Source of the DNA: Falsiroseomonas tokyonensis
GTDB lineage: Bacteria; Pseudomonadota; Alphaproteobacteria; Acetobacterales; Acetobacteraceae
NCBI RefSeq assembly: GCF_019024325.1
Contig: NZ_JAFNJS010000003.1
Coordinates: 62,001 to 126,000 of the forward strand
Length of the DNA: 64,000 bases
Direction: 5' to 3'
Shown: positions 33,916 through 42,925 of the stretch, one piece after another
Layout of the letters: every line of letters begins with the position of its first letter
Position numbering within the stretch: position 1 is the stretch's first letter
Made by a program: the position numbers and the translations under genes
The notes under the pieces: model-generated
What the model was told of the DNA's origin: nothing
The model's input: the letters and a program-made list of their open reading frames with translations, nothing else
The model's database searches: none

Positions 33916-35738
33916 TGTGCGGGATCGTAGGCGTTGTGGGGATGGAGGCGGCCGCGCCGCGGCTGCTGGAGGCGCTGCGGCGCCTGGAGTATCGCGGCTA
34001 TGACAGCGCCGGGGTGGCGACCCTGGTGAATGGGCATATCGAGCGGCGCCGCGCCGAGGGCAAGCTGGTCAACCTGGCCGTGGTGCTGGAGAACAGCCCG
34101 CTTCCGGGCACGACCGGCATTGGCCATACCCGCTGGGCGACGCACGGCGCGCCGGTCGAGCGTAACGCCCACCCGCACGGCACGCCGCGCGTCAGCGTCG
34201 TGCACAACGGCATCATAGAAAACCATGCCGAGCTGCGCGCCGAGCTCGAGGCCAAGGGCCAGGAATTCGAGACGGAGACGGATACCGAGACGTTTGCGCG
34301 GCTGGTCGACTGGCACCTGCAGCAGGGCGCCGCGCCGGAACAGGCGGCCTCGCAGGCGCTGAAGCGGGTGCATGGCGCCTTCGCCCTGGCCATGATGTTC
34401 GCCGGCCATCCACGCAAGCTGATCGCGGCCCGCCAGGGCGCGCCGCTCGCCATCGGCTTTGGCGATGGCGAGATGTTCGTGGGCTCGGACGCGCTGGCGC
34501 TGGCCCCGATGACGCGCCGCATCGCCTATCTGGAGGAGGGCGACTGGGCCGTCGTCTCCGACAGCGGGGCAGATTTCTTCGATGCCGCGGATCATCCTGT
34601 GCAGCGCGAGGTGCGGCTGACCGCGATTTCCGGCGCCGCCGTCGGCAAGGGCAATTTCCGCCATTTCATGGAAAAGGAGTTGCATGAGCATCCGGCGGTG
34701 CTGGGCGACACGCTGCAGCAGTATCTCGACCCCGCGACGCGCGCCGTCGCCTTGCCGCCGCTGCCCTTCGACCCCGCGGTCGTGCCGCGGCTGACCATGT
34801 CCGCCTGTGGCAGCGCCTTCCTTGCGGCCCAGGTCGGGCGCTACTGGATCGAGCAGCTGGCGCGCATCCCCGTGGATGCGGATGTCGCCAGCGAGTTGCG
34901 CTACCGCGAGCCGCCGCTCGCTGACGGAGGTGGCGCGATCCTGGTCTCGCAATCCGGCGAGACCGCCGACACCATGGCGGCGCTTCGCCTGCTGCGGCAG
35001 GGCGGACAAAGGGTGCTGTCGCTGGTCAATGTGCCGGAGAGCAGCATGGCGCGCGAAAGCGATGGCGCGCTGCTGACGGTGGCGGGGCCCGAGATCGGCG
35101 TTGCCTCCACCAAGGCCTTTACCGCCCAGCTGGCGCTCCTCGCCTGCCTTGCCATCGGCTTCGGCCGGGCCCGCGGCACGCTGGACGAGGCGACCGCCCG
35201 CCTGCTGGGCTCGACGCTGACGGAAGTGCCGGGGCATGCGGCGCAGATCCTGGAGAAGGACGAGGAAATCCGCGCCATGGCAGCGGAGGTCGCCAAGGCG
35301 CGGGACGTGCTGTTCCTCGGCCGCGGCGCGTTGATGCCGATTGCGATGGAGGGCGCGCTCAAGCTGAAGGAACTGTCCTACATCCATGCCGAGGGCTATG
35401 CGGCCGGCGAGATGAAGCACGGACCCATCGCGCTGATCGACAGCGCGGTGCCGGTCATCGCCCTTTGCCCGAGCGGGCCGCTCTTCGAGAAGACGGCTTC
35501 CAACCTGCAGGAAGCTGCGGCGCGTGGCGGGCGGATCATGGCCTTCACCGATGCCGTGGGCGCCCGGTCCCTGCGCGGCTTTTCCGAGCGGGTGATCGAG
35601 CTTCCGACGGTGCATCCCTTCGCGGCGCCGATCCTGCACGCCATTCCGGTGCAGGTGCTGGCCTATCATGTCGCGGTGCTGAAGGGCACGGACGTGGACC
35701 AGCCGCGCAATCTGGCGAAGAGCGTGACGGTCGAGTAG
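33915..35738 (+). CDS. glmS: Glutamine-fructose-6-phosphate aminotransferase (isomerizing)
   Basis: 607 residues. Starts MCGIVGVVG, where Cys2 is the glutaminase nucleophile after Met removal. The glutaminase domain includes GYDSAGVATL and GIGHTRWATHGAP. Two SIS isomerase domains follow (LTMSACGSAFLAAQVGRYWI with the sugar-phosphate serines, and SQSGETADTMAALRLL). The conserved C-terminus KSVTVE is intact. It makes glucosamine-6-phosphate, the first committed step of UDP-GlcNAc synthesis, which GlmU completes after GlmM (not in the window). The start overlaps the glmU stop by one base. Confidence 0.97.
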   Translation: MCGIVGVVGMEAAAPRLLEALRRLEYRGYDSAGVATLVNGHIERRRAEGKLVNLAVVLENSPLPGTTGIGHTRWATHGAPVERNAHPHGTPRVSVVHNGIIENHAELRAELEAKGQEFETETDTETFARLVDWHLQQGAAPEQAASQALKRVHGAFALAMMFAGHPRKLIAARQGAPLAIGFGDGEMFVGSDALALAPMTRRIAYLEEGDWAVVSDSGADFFDAADHPVQREVRLTAISGAAVGKGNFRHFMEKELHEHPAVLGDTLQQYLDPATRAVALPPLPFDPAVVPRLTMSACGSAFLAAQVGRYWIEQLARIPVDADVASELRYREPPLADGGGAILVSQSGETADTMAALRLLRQGGQRVLSLVNVPESSMARESDGALLTVAGPEIGVASTKAFTAQLALLACLAIGFGRARGTLDEATARLLGSTLTEVPGHAAQILEKDEEIRAMAAEVAKARDVLFLGRGALMPIAMEGALKLKELSYIHAEGYAAGEMKHGPIALIDSAVPVIALCPSGPLFEKTASNLQEAAARGGRIMAFTDAVGARSLRGFSERVIELPTVHPFAAPILHAIPVQVLAYHVAVLKGTDVDQPRNLAKSVTVE

Positions 35739-35748
35739 CCGGGCCGCT

Positions 35749-36375
35749 TCAGCGTCGCAGCGCGGCCGCGCCGGCCAGAAGCCGGCGCAGCGCCGTTGCG
35801 CCGGCCAGCAGCGTGATCGCCATCAGCACAGCGGTCGTGATCGCTGGGCCGAACCAGGCCGTTGGCGCCAGCCCGGCCCAGATCGCCAGGACCGTGACCA
35901 GGGCCATGCGGTGCTGCTTGGCCATCGGCCCGCGAAAGTCGCTCGGCGCGCCGGCGGTCTTGATGACGGCGCGGATATAGGCGGTCGCCATCGCTGCCAG
36001 CGCCGCAGCCAGACCCCAGGCCGGGCTGCCGGCCGCCACGCCCAGGCCCAGCAGTACCGCGGTGTCAGAAACCCGGTCCGGCACCTCGTTCCACAGCTCG
36101 CCGACCGGGGAGGCGATGCCGCGCCCGATCGCCACCATCCCGTCCAGCAGATTGGCCAGCAGCCGCAGCTGCACCAGCAGCGCGCCCACCAGCCAAAGCG
36201 GCCGCGCCGCCTCCGGCGCCCAGGCGATGCCGGCAAAGGCAAGGCCTGCCAGGAGCCCGGCCACCATGCCCGCCGCCGAGATCCCATTCGCGGAGGCGCC
36301 GCGCGCCACCAGCCAGCCCGCCACCCGCCCGGTAAGCGCCAGGTCGCGCGCCGCGATGGGCCGGCGATCGGTCAT
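35749..36375 (-). CDS. CDP-alcohol phosphatidyltransferase family protein
   Basis: 208 residues, integral membrane with about six helices. The family catalytic motif D-G-x2-A-R-x8-G-x3-D-x3-D appears in altered form as LDGMVAIGRGIASPVGELWN followed by EVPDRVSD. Ile replaces the first Arg, and Asn the first Asp of the pair. The last Asp is kept. Related bacterial proteins show similar N-E-x-P-D variants, so it may be an active subfamily. It overlaps the prfC stop (ATGA at 36375-36372) on the same strand. Its lipid substrate is unknown. Confidence 0.75.
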   Translation of the reverse strand: MTDRRPIAARDLALTGRVAGWLVARGASANGISAAGMVAGLLAGLAFAGIAWAPEAARPLWLVGALLVQLRLLANLLDGMVAIGRGIASPVGELWNEVPDRVSDTAVLLGLGVAAGSPAWGLAAALAAMATAYIRAVIKTAGAPSDFRGPMAKQHRMALVTVLAIWAGLAPTAWFGPAITTAVLMAITLLAGATALRRLLAGAAALRR

Positions 36376-37991
36376 CGGACCATCGCCACGAGGCCGCTTT
36401 GCTCCCGCACCGCGTCGAAGCGCAGGTCGGGGAATTCCTCCTCCGCCCGCTTGCGGCGCCAGTCGCTGCCAAAGAGCGCGACATATTCGCCGTCATGGTC
36501 GGCCGCGGTGTCGCCGCGGTTGGTGGTGGCCCATTTCTCGATGGCGGCGCGGTCCCCCTTGGGGGAGGAGATCCAGCGCATGGTCTGCCAGCGCGTCTCG
36601 TCGAAGCCCGCCGGCACGCCGTATTCCACCGCCAGGCGGGATTTCAGCACGTCCAGCTGCAGCTGCCCGACCACGCCGACCACGGGGGGCGAGCCATCCA
36701 GCGGCCGGAAGACCTGCACCACGCCTTCCTCCGCCAGCTGGTCCAGCGCTGTGCGCAGCTTCTTGGCCAGCATCGGGTCGCCGAGCCTCACATGCCGCAG
36801 GATTTCCGGCGCGAAGCTGGGGACCCCGCGGAAATTGATGTCCTCGCCCTCGGTCAGCGTATCGCCGATGCGCAGCGTGCCGTGGTTGGCGATGCCCACC
36901 ACATCGCCGGGCCAGGCTTCCTCCGCCACCTGGCGTTCCTTGGCGAAGAAGAAGAGGGGGGCGTTGACCGGCACCTGCTTGCCGGTGCGCACCTGGCGCA
37001 GCCGCATGCCCTTGGTCAGCCGGCCCGAGCAGAGCCGCACGAAGGCCACGCGGTCCCGGTGGTTCGGGTCCATGTTCGCCTGCACCTTGAATACGAAGCC
37101 GGTCAGCTTCTCCTCCGCCGCGGCCACCGCGCGCTTGTCGGCGGCACGGTCGCCGGGGGGCGGGGCGAAATCGGCCAGGCCTTCCAGCAGATGGCCGACG
37201 CCGAAATCGCGCAGCGCCGAGCCAAAATAGACCGGCGTCAGCGTCCCCTCCCGGAACTTGACCAGGTCGAACTGCGCCAGCCCGGCTTCGGCCAGGAGGA
37301 TGTCCTCATACAGCTGGACTGCGCGTTCCTCCCCCACCAGCTCGGCAATCTTCGCATCATCCGGCCCGCTGACGGGGATGCCGCCTTCCTCGGTGGCATC
37401 CACCGGCATCAGGCGCTTTGCCAGGATGTCGTAGGTCCCCCAGAAGGTGCTGGCGCGGCCGACGGGCCAGGCGACGGGGGCGGCGTCCAGCGCCAGGGTC
37501 TGCTGGATCTCGTCGATCAGCTCGAAGGGATCCCGCGCCTCGCGGTCCATCTTGTTGACGAAGGTGACGATGGGGATGTCCCGCAGCCGGCACACCTCGA
37601 ACAGTTTGCGGGTCTGGCTCTCGATACCTTTGGCGGCGTCCAGCACCATCACGGCGGCATCGACGGCGGTCAGGGTGCGGTAGGTGTCTTCCGAAAAGTC
37701 TTCATGGCCCGGCGTATCCAGCAGGTTGAAGACCATGCCGTCGCGCTCGAAGGTCATCACGCTGGTCGCGACCGAGATGCCGCGATCCTGCTCGATCTTC
37801 ATCCAGTCGGACCGCGTACGCCGGGCATTGCCCTTGGCGCGCACGGCACCGGCCAGCTGGATGGCGCCGCCCTTCAGCAGCAGCTTCTCCGTCAGCGTGG
37901 TCTTGCCGGCGTCCGGATGGGCGATGATGGCGAAGGTGCGGCGCCGGGCGGCTTCGCGCGCGACGGTATCAAGGGCCGAGGTGTCACTCAT
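36372..37991 (-). CDS. prfC: Peptide chain release factor 3
   Basis: 539 residues, class II release-factor GTPase that recycles RF1/RF2 after peptide release. G motifs: AIIAHPDAGKTTLTEKLLL (G1, Lys30), RGISVATSVM (switch I), DTPGHEDF (G3) and FVNKMDREA (G4). The RF3-specific linker and domains II-III follow with GDRAAIEKWATTNRGDTAAD at the C-terminal end. The stop overlaps the CDP-alcohol transferase start. Full length and well conserved. Confidence 0.97.
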   Translation of the reverse strand: MSDTSALDTVAREAARRRTFAIIAHPDAGKTTLTEKLLLKGGAIQLAGAVRAKGNARRTRSDWMKIEQDRGISVATSVMTFERDGMVFNLLDTPGHEDFSEDTYRTLTAVDAAVMVLDAAKGIESQTRKLFEVCRLRDIPIVTFVNKMDREARDPFELIDEIQQTLALDAAPVAWPVGRASTFWGTYDILAKRLMPVDATEEGGIPVSGPDDAKIAELVGEERAVQLYEDILLAEAGLAQFDLVKFREGTLTPVYFGSALRDFGVGHLLEGLADFAPPPGDRAADKRAVAAAEEKLTGFVFKVQANMDPNHRDRVAFVRLCSGRLTKGMRLRQVRTGKQVPVNAPLFFFAKERQVAEEAWPGDVVGIANHGTLRIGDTLTEGEDINFRGVPSFAPEILRHVRLGDPMLAKKLRTALDQLAEEGVVQVFRPLDGSPPVVGVVGQLQLDVLKSRLAVEYGVPAGFDETRWQTMRWISSPKGDRAAIEKWATTNRGDTAADHDGEYVALFGSDWRRKRAEEEFPDLRFDAVREQSGLVAMVR

Positions 37992-38009
37992 GCCGGGGGC
38001 TATAGCTGG

Positions 38010-38612
38010 TCAGAGCGCTCGGGCGAAGGCCAGCCTTGTCCAATGCACCCCGTCACGGCCCAGCGTGTCGCCCGTCTCCCGCCGCCGCAGCAGCGTGAGG
38101 CCGGCGGCGGCCGCCTGGGCGATCACCTCCGCAGGGTCCACCGCATGCATCACCCGCCCCTGCGGCACCGGCCCATGGCGCAGCGACAGCCACAGCCGCC
38201 CGCCCGGCGCCAGTAGCCCGGCCAGTACCGGCATGGCCTGGCCGCGGTCGGCGGCAGCGAGGTGCATCCACACGGCCGTCAGCAGCACCAGGTCGTAGCA
38301 CTGGCCGAGCGCCACCACGCGGGCGAGCTCCGGCAGCCCGTCATCCTGCCAGGCGAGGCGTGGGGAGGGGTGGAGCGCTGCGCCGCCGGCCCGCAGCTCC
38401 GCCGTCGGCTCCACCGCCAGCACCTGGTGGCCCATCTCGGCCAGCGCTGCGGCATCCCGCCCGGTGCCGGCGCCGATATCCAGCACCCGGGCCGGGGCGG
38501 GCGGGATCAGGTCGAGGAAGCCGGCGTGCAAATCCTCGAAGCGGATGCTCTCAGATTGCCGCAACAGCGCCTCGGCCTCGGCCGCATAGCCCTCGGTTCC
38601 GTGCCGAGTCAT
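38010..38612 (-). CDS. Class I SAM-dependent methyltransferase
   Basis: 200 residues. Rossmann-like fold with SAM-binding motif I VLDIGAGTGRDAAALAEMGH, post-I acidic residue in LAVEPT, and motif IV-like CYDLVLLTAVWMHL. It lacks recognisable substrate domains. The start overlaps the stop of the decayed sulfotransferase remnant (ATGA), so it was probably once co-translated with it. Possible role in tailoring a small molecule or glycan; no direct evidence. Confidence 0.8.
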   Translation of the reverse strand: MTRHGTEGYAAEAEALLRQSESIRFEDLHAGFLDLIPPAPARVLDIGAGTGRDAAALAEMGHQVLAVEPTAELRAGGAALHPSPRLAWQDDGLPELARVVALGQCYDLVLLTAVWMHLAAADRGQAMPVLAGLLAPGGRLWLSLRHGPVPQGRVMHAVDPAEVIAQAAAAGLTLLRRRETGDTLGRDGVHWTRLAFARAL

Positions 38613-39329
38613 GGGGCGAGCAGCCCGTCCGGGTCCGGCAGGGCGATATTCGTGCCCTCCGCCACCAGGCGCAGCGGCCCCGGCGTGACCTCCGGCAGGC
38701 GCAGACGGAAGCCGCAGGAGCCCCGGACGAAGCCTGCGGAGGCGGCGCCGGGATGGAACAGCTGCGCCCGCCTGGCACCGAGTGGCGTCGCGCCGGCCAC
38801 CAGCCGCAGCCTGACCGGCCGGTTCGGCAGCAGGTCGGCGGCCCAGCCGTGCACCAGGCCGCCCTCCAACCGCGCCACACGGCCGAGCAGATTGACCGGC
38901 GGGCGTCGCGGCACGGCAGGGCGGGCGAGGAAATCAGCGACATGGGCGAAATCCGGCCCGGCACGCACCGCCTCCGCCCAGGATAGCGTTCGAAGACCGC
39001 CTCGCCGGCACCCTCCGCCAAGGCCGCCTTGTAGCCGAGGAAGGCGGCTAGTCCGGGCTTGAAATCCGGCCCTCCGCCGCGCAATCGGCCGCCAGCTGTT
39101 CGCGGGCGGCATCATGCAGCGACTGGTTGTTGGCGAAGAGGTTGCGATGCGCCTCCGCCTGCTCCCGCGCCGCCGCCCACAAGGCCGCCTGTTTCGGCGC
39201 CAGCGATGTGACATTGCGCGCCACATTCTCAGGCGGCGCTCAGCCGAGCCGGCGCGCGATGAGCAGCAGGGATCGGTCGAAATCCACGGTGATGCCGACC
39301 ACGGCCAGCGCGTCGCTCAGATAGGCCAT
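38609..39329 (-). pseudogene. Decayed sulfotransferase-like gene (stop codon and two frameshifts)
   Basis: Three reading frames join into one protein-like sequence. Frame 1 runs from about 39329 (MAYLSDALAVVGITVDFDRS, LLLIARRLG), where a TGA at 39242-39240 follows RRLG; a Trp would be expected. It continues in the same frame (VARNVTSLAPKQ, AHRNLFANNQSLHD) to a shift near 39070-39085. Frame 2 (GPDFKPGLAAFLGYKAALAE) shifts again near 38981-38995. Frame 3 (LSWAEAVRAGPDFAHVADFL to LALPDPDGLLAP-type end) stops at 38609. The LLLxARRLGW and NLFANNQSLHD pieces resemble bacterial sulfotransferase-family proteins, with the N-terminal part missing. Confidence 0.6.
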
Positions 39330-39464
39330 CGCAGCTCCAGCGTCCTTGACCTCTGCAATCGCAGCTTTACGGAGCCCGTGGCTAGCGCATAAGCCGATGA
39401 ATTCGCACTGGCGCGCCGCGGCGGGCCAGGGCGAGATTGCGCGACCACTGCCGGAGGTGCCTCC

Positions 39465-40433
39465 ATGCCCACCCGTCGCGCCACGCTTCTGTTGCCCTGC
39501 CTGGCGATTGCCCAGCCCGCTTTGGCGCAATCTGCCTGGCCGTCACGCCCGGTGCGGCTGCTGGTGCCCTTTCCCCCCGGCGGCACCACCGATGTGTTGG
39601 CGCGTGCCATTGCCGCCAAATGGCAGGAGTCCTGGGGCCAGCACGTGGTGGTAGACAATCGGGGCGGCGGCGGGGGCGTCATCGGGACCGAAGCCGCCTT
39701 CCGCGCGGCGCCGGACGGGTTGACCCTGGTGCTGGGCAATAACCAGACCCATGCCACCAACGGCGCGCTCATCCCGGGCCTGCCCTACGACCCTTCCGGC
39801 TTCGCGGCCATCAGCCTGGTGGCTCGGGCGCCGCATGCCTTGGTCGTGCCCGCATCCTCCCCGGCGCGGACGGTGGCCGAGTTGGTGGAATTGGGGCGTC
39901 GGCCAGGCCCGGGGCTCTCCTATGCCTCCTCCTCCGCCGGCTCCTCCTCGCACCTGATGAGCGAGACCTTCTCGCGCCGCAACGGAATGCGGACAACGCA
40001 TGTGCCCTATCGTGGCGCCGCGCCGGCGGCGCTGGACCTGGTGGCGGGCACCGTCGATTTCATGATGGCGACCTGGGCCAGCGTTTCCGCCCTGGCGGCC
40101 GATGGCCGGATCCGGGCGCTGGGCGTCGGCGGCGAGGCCCGCTTTCTCGACCTGCCGGAGGTGCCGACGCTGCGGGAGCAGGGCTATGACTATATCTCCG
40201 GTGACGCCTGGTTCGGCCTTTTCGCCCCGCGCGGCACGCCGGGCGCGGTGCTGCAGGCGGTCCACGCCGCGACGCATGCGGCGCTCTCCGATGCCACGGT
40301 GCGCGGCCGGCTGGAAGCTGCAGGCTTCCGCATCGCCACGATGCCGCCCGACGAATTCGCAGCCTTCCACCAGGCGGAGGTTGCCCGATGGGCGGCGCTA
40401 GTGAGGGAATCGGGCGTTACGCTGGCCAATTGA
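39465..40433 (+). CDS. Bug-family tripartite tricarboxylate transporter substrate-binding protein
   Basis: 322 residues with a signal peptide carrying a twin-Arg-like start (MPTRRATLLLPCLAIAQPAL). Family hallmarks: PVRLLVPFPPGGTTDVLARA near the N-terminus and HVVVDNRGGGGGVIGTEAAF, then YDPSGFAAISLVA and THVPYRGAAPAALDLVAGTV. These bind carboxylates such as citrate, dicarboxylates or aromatic acids in the periplasm for TctA/TctB permeases, which are not encoded here. GGAGGTGCC precedes the ATG. An orphan receptor of this kind is typical of Acetobacteraceae genomes. Confidence 0.9.
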   Translation: MPTRRATLLLPCLAIAQPALAQSAWPSRPVRLLVPFPPGGTTDVLARAIAAKWQESWGQHVVVDNRGGGGGVIGTEAAFRAAPDGLTLVLGNNQTHATNGALIPGLPYDPSGFAAISLVARAPHALVVPASSPARTVAELVELGRRPGPGLSYASSSAGSSSHLMSETFSRRNGMRTTHVPYRGAAPAALDLVAGTVDFMMATWASVSALAADGRIRALGVGGEARFLDLPEVPTLREQGYDYISGDAWFGLFAPRGTPGAVLQAVHAATHAALSDATVRGRLEAAGFRIATMPPDEFAAFHQAEVARWAALVRESGVTLAN

Positions 40434-40535
40434 GGCCCGATTTCCACGAATCCTGCCCTTAAAGATGCCAGGGTTGCACCGCGCGCGCAGCGAAGCCCCC
40501 TTTCCCGACAGCATAGCAGGGGCTACATAGCGGTC

Positions 40536-40973
40536 ATGCAGGCACGAAAACTGTTCGACTTCAATGACCGCCGCAATGCGGCGGAAGAGGCCCGGAAGAA
40601 GACCGCGGAGAAGTTCCAGGCGCTGAAGGCGCGCCTCGACGATCCGGAAGTCCAGCGGAAGCTGGCGGAGCAGAAGGCCATCGCCGATGCGCGCGCGGCC
40701 CGCATCGCGGAACGCGCCGCCGAGAAGGCTGCGGAAGCCGCCCGTATCGCGCGCGAGAAGGCTGCCGCCGAGGCCGCTTCCGCTGCGGCTCGCCGTGAGG
40801 CGGAGCGTCTGGCCGCCGAGGAAGCTCAGCGCGCCCGGATCGCGGAGATCGATGCGCAGAACCGCAGCATGATCCTGGATGCCGAGAAGAAGGCCCGGGC
40901 CCTGGCCCTGGCAGCGGAGCAGAAGGCCAAGCGCGACGCCCGCTACGCGGCGCGGAAGCAGCGCACCAAGTAA
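40536..40973 (+). CDS. DUF6481 family coiled-coil protein
   Basis: 145 residues, about two-thirds Ala, Glu, Lys and Arg, forming a predicted continuous coiled coil (for example ERAAEKAAEAARIAREKAAA). It begins FDFNDRRNAAEEARKKTAEK, which matches DUF6481 proteins found across Alphaproteobacteria. No signal peptide. Function is unknown. It forms a single-gene unit ended by a strong hairpin terminator at 40998-41030, and its leader of about 100 bases has no recognised regulator site. Confidence 0.8.
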   Translation: MQARKLFDFNDRRNAAEEARKKTAEKFQALKARLDDPEVQRKLAEQKAIADARAARIAERAAEKAAEAARIAREKAAAEAASAAARREAERLAAEEAQRARIAEIDAQNRSMILDAEKKARALALAAEQKAKRDARYAARKQRTK

Positions 40974-40997
40974 AGCCGAACCATGCGGCCGGCCAGG

Positions 40998-41030
40998 AAG
41001 CCTTCGGGGATTGCTTCGAAGGCTTTTTTT
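40998..41030 (+). terminator. Rho-independent terminator of the DUF6481 gene
   Basis: 9-base perfect stem AAGCCTTCG (40998-41006) / CGAAGGCTT (41017-41025), 10-base loop, followed by a T-run (41024-41030). It is 25 bases beyond the stop codon and the clearest intrinsic terminator in the window. Confidence 0.9.
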
Positions 41031-41036
41031 GCGTGC

Positions 41037-41780
41037 TCAGCCCAGCCGCGAAGCCAGCTCCGGGCAGCATCCGGTCAACGCCTGGCTTGGTGGAAGGCCA
41101 AGCCGTCGAGAGACGGCAAAGGCGCATGCGAGATTGGATGAGATCATGGGCACGCCAAGGCGGCCCGCCATCCAGCCCATAGCATCCAGCGTCGGCATTC
41201 CCGTGCCGGACAGCAGGACAGCGCAATCCGCCGGCGGCGCCAGCCGGGTAAGCCCGTCGGCCACCTCTTCCGGCGACAATTCATAGGCCCGGAAGGTGTC
41301 CGAGACCTTGTAGCTGTCCACGAGCGTAAGGCCAGCCGCGCGCCAATAGCGCTCCGCGCGTTCCGTCAGCCAGCCGGGATAGGGCGAGAAGAGCATTAGC
41401 CTGGGGCGGTCCAGCGCCTCCAGCGCCTCGGCGATGGCGCGCGCGGCCAGCAGCACGGGGCGGCCGGCGGCTTCGGAAAGCCGGTCCTGCAGCGCGGCAT
41501 CCTCAGCAGGCGCCAGCGCGTAGCTCGGCCCGGTCAGGCCAACGATCAGGGCCTCCAGCGCCAGGGCGCCGAAGTCGCCCAGCGCCCCCTCGATCGCCGC
41601 GGGATAGGCGGCGTTGCGCTGTTCCAGCGTGGTGCCGGGCATCACGGGCAGGCGGGTGACATGCAGCGCGGCGCGCGGCACCAGCAGGTCCCGCAGCTCC
41701 GGCTCCACTGCCGGATTGGCGGAAGGTGCCAGCAGGCCGATCCGATGCGTTGGCAGAAAGCTCGGCGCTGGCCAGCTCAT
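41037..41780 (-). CDS. Maleate isomerase / Asp-Glu racemase-fold protein lacking catalytic cysteines
   Basis: 247 residues from the ATG at 41780, overlapping the monooxygenase stop. The opening GLLAPSANPAVEPELRDLL matches the maleate cis-trans isomerase/arylmalonate decarboxylase family. In that family one or two Cys do the chemistry, in CTSG- and SCTN-like motifs. Here the first site reads IVGLTGPSYAL and the second LLSGTGMPTLD, so Leu and Gly replace both cysteines. This argues for altered chemistry or a non-catalytic role. Operon context: MmgE/PrpD and a flavin monooxygenase. Confidence 0.7.
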   Translation of the reverse strand: MSWPAPSFLPTHRIGLLAPSANPAVEPELRDLLVPRAALHVTRLPVMPGTTLEQRNAAYPAAIEGALGDFGALALEALIVGLTGPSYALAPAEDAALQDRLSEAAGRPVLLAARAIAEALEALDRPRLMLFSPYPGWLTERAERYWRAAGLTLVDSYKVSDTFRAYELSPEEVADGLTRLAPPADCAVLLSGTGMPTLDAMGWMAGRLGVPMISSNLACAFAVSRRLGLPPSQALTGCCPELASRLG

Positions 41781-42925
41781 GACGGCATCCCCACCTTGGC
41801 GAGATCGAGCATCGAGGCCTCCCGCGCCCAGACCAGCTTTTCGGCATCGGTCAGGGCTGCCATACGCGCCACTTCCTCGGCCGGGCTGGCCGCCACGCGG
41901 CTGTCGGTGCGAGGCAGCAGCGCCTCCCGCACCACGCGCAGTCGCGCCTCGGCCCAATCCTGCAGCAGCTGGTCGGGCTCGCCGCCCAGCACCTGGTCGA
42001 GCGTCGCGGCCAGGGTCATGGCATCGTGGATGCCGGCATTCATGTTCATGCCGCCGCGCGTGTTCGTCAGATGCGCGGCATCCCCGGCCAGCAGCACGCG
42101 GCCGGCGCGATAGGCGGTGGCCATGGCGCGCTTCACGCCATAGACGTCGCGCCCCTCGATCTCCATCGCCGCCGCCTGCGGCAGGAAGCGCGCGATGCGG
42201 GCGCGGGCATGATCCTCCGCCATCGCCTCGGCATCGCTCATCTCCGGCGCGATCCGGAAGATCAGCCGCCAGTTGCGCGGCATGCGGAGGAGAGAGCAGG
42301 AGCCGGTTGCGTCGTATAGATAGCCGAGCCCATCGAGCCCCGGCACGACCTCGCGCAGATCCAGCGGCGTCAGCAGCCGCAGCACGCGATGGGCATAGTC
42401 ATTGGTCTCGGCCGCAATGCCGGCCAGGCCGCGCAGCGCGCCGGAGGCGCCGTCGCAGCCCACCGCATAGCGCGCGCGATGCGTGCTGCCATCGGCCGCA
42501 CGCAGCGTGACGCCGGCGGCGTCCTGCGCCAGCGCCGTCACGCCCGCGCCGAAGCGCACACAGCCGGCGGGCAGGGCGGCGAGCAGCGCCGGCGTCAGGT
42601 CCTGCTGCTCGCGGTGCCAGCGGAAGGAAAAGCCGGTCTCGCCGGCGAGGATACCGAGGTCGACCGCCGCGGCCGCGCCGCTATCGACGCGCCGCCACAG
42701 AATGTGGTCCACCCGCACGCCGCCAGGCAGCAGCGCCTCCAGCACGCCCAGTTCGTGCAGCGCATCGAGCGTCGGCGGGTGGAAGGTGGAGGCGCGGGAG
42801 GCGGCGGAGAGGCCTTCCCGCTTTTCCAGCACTCGCACCGCGACACCCCTTCGGGTCAGCGCGAGCGCGAGCGTAAGGCCAACCGGGCCGGCGCCGGCGA
42901 TGACCACCTCGGTCTCATCGAACAT
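41777..42925 (-). CDS. FAD-dependent aromatic monooxygenase (UbiH/PHBH type)
   Basis: 382 residues from the ATG at 42925. N-terminal FAD-binding Rossmann motif VVIAGAGPVGLTLALALTRR, middle substrate domain, the conserved DG motif YAVGCDGASGALRG, and the second FAD motif GRVLLAGDAAHLTNTRGGMN. The DAAH...GG..MN signature is that of group A flavoprotein hydroxylases, which hydroxylate phenolic acids. It sits between the MmgE/PrpD and maleate-isomerase-like genes with 4- to 11-base overlaps, suggesting an aromatic or carboxylate degradation pathway. Confidence 0.85.
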   Translation of the reverse strand: MFDETEVVIAGAGPVGLTLALALTRRGVAVRVLEKREGLSAASRASTFHPPTLDALHELGVLEALLPGGVRVDHILWRRVDSGAAAAVDLGILAGETGFSFRWHREQQDLTPALLAALPAGCVRFGAGVTALAQDAAGVTLRAADGSTHRARYAVGCDGASGALRGLAGIAAETNDYAHRVLRLLTPLDLREVVPGLDGLGYLYDATGSCSLLRMPRNWRLIFRIAPEMSDAEAMAEDHARARIARFLPQAAAMEIEGRDVYGVKRAMATAYRAGRVLLAGDAAHLTNTRGGMNMNAGIHDAMTLAATLDQVLGGEPDQLLQDWAEARLRVVREALLPRTDSRVAASPAEEVARMAALTDAEKLVWAREASMLDLAKVGMPS

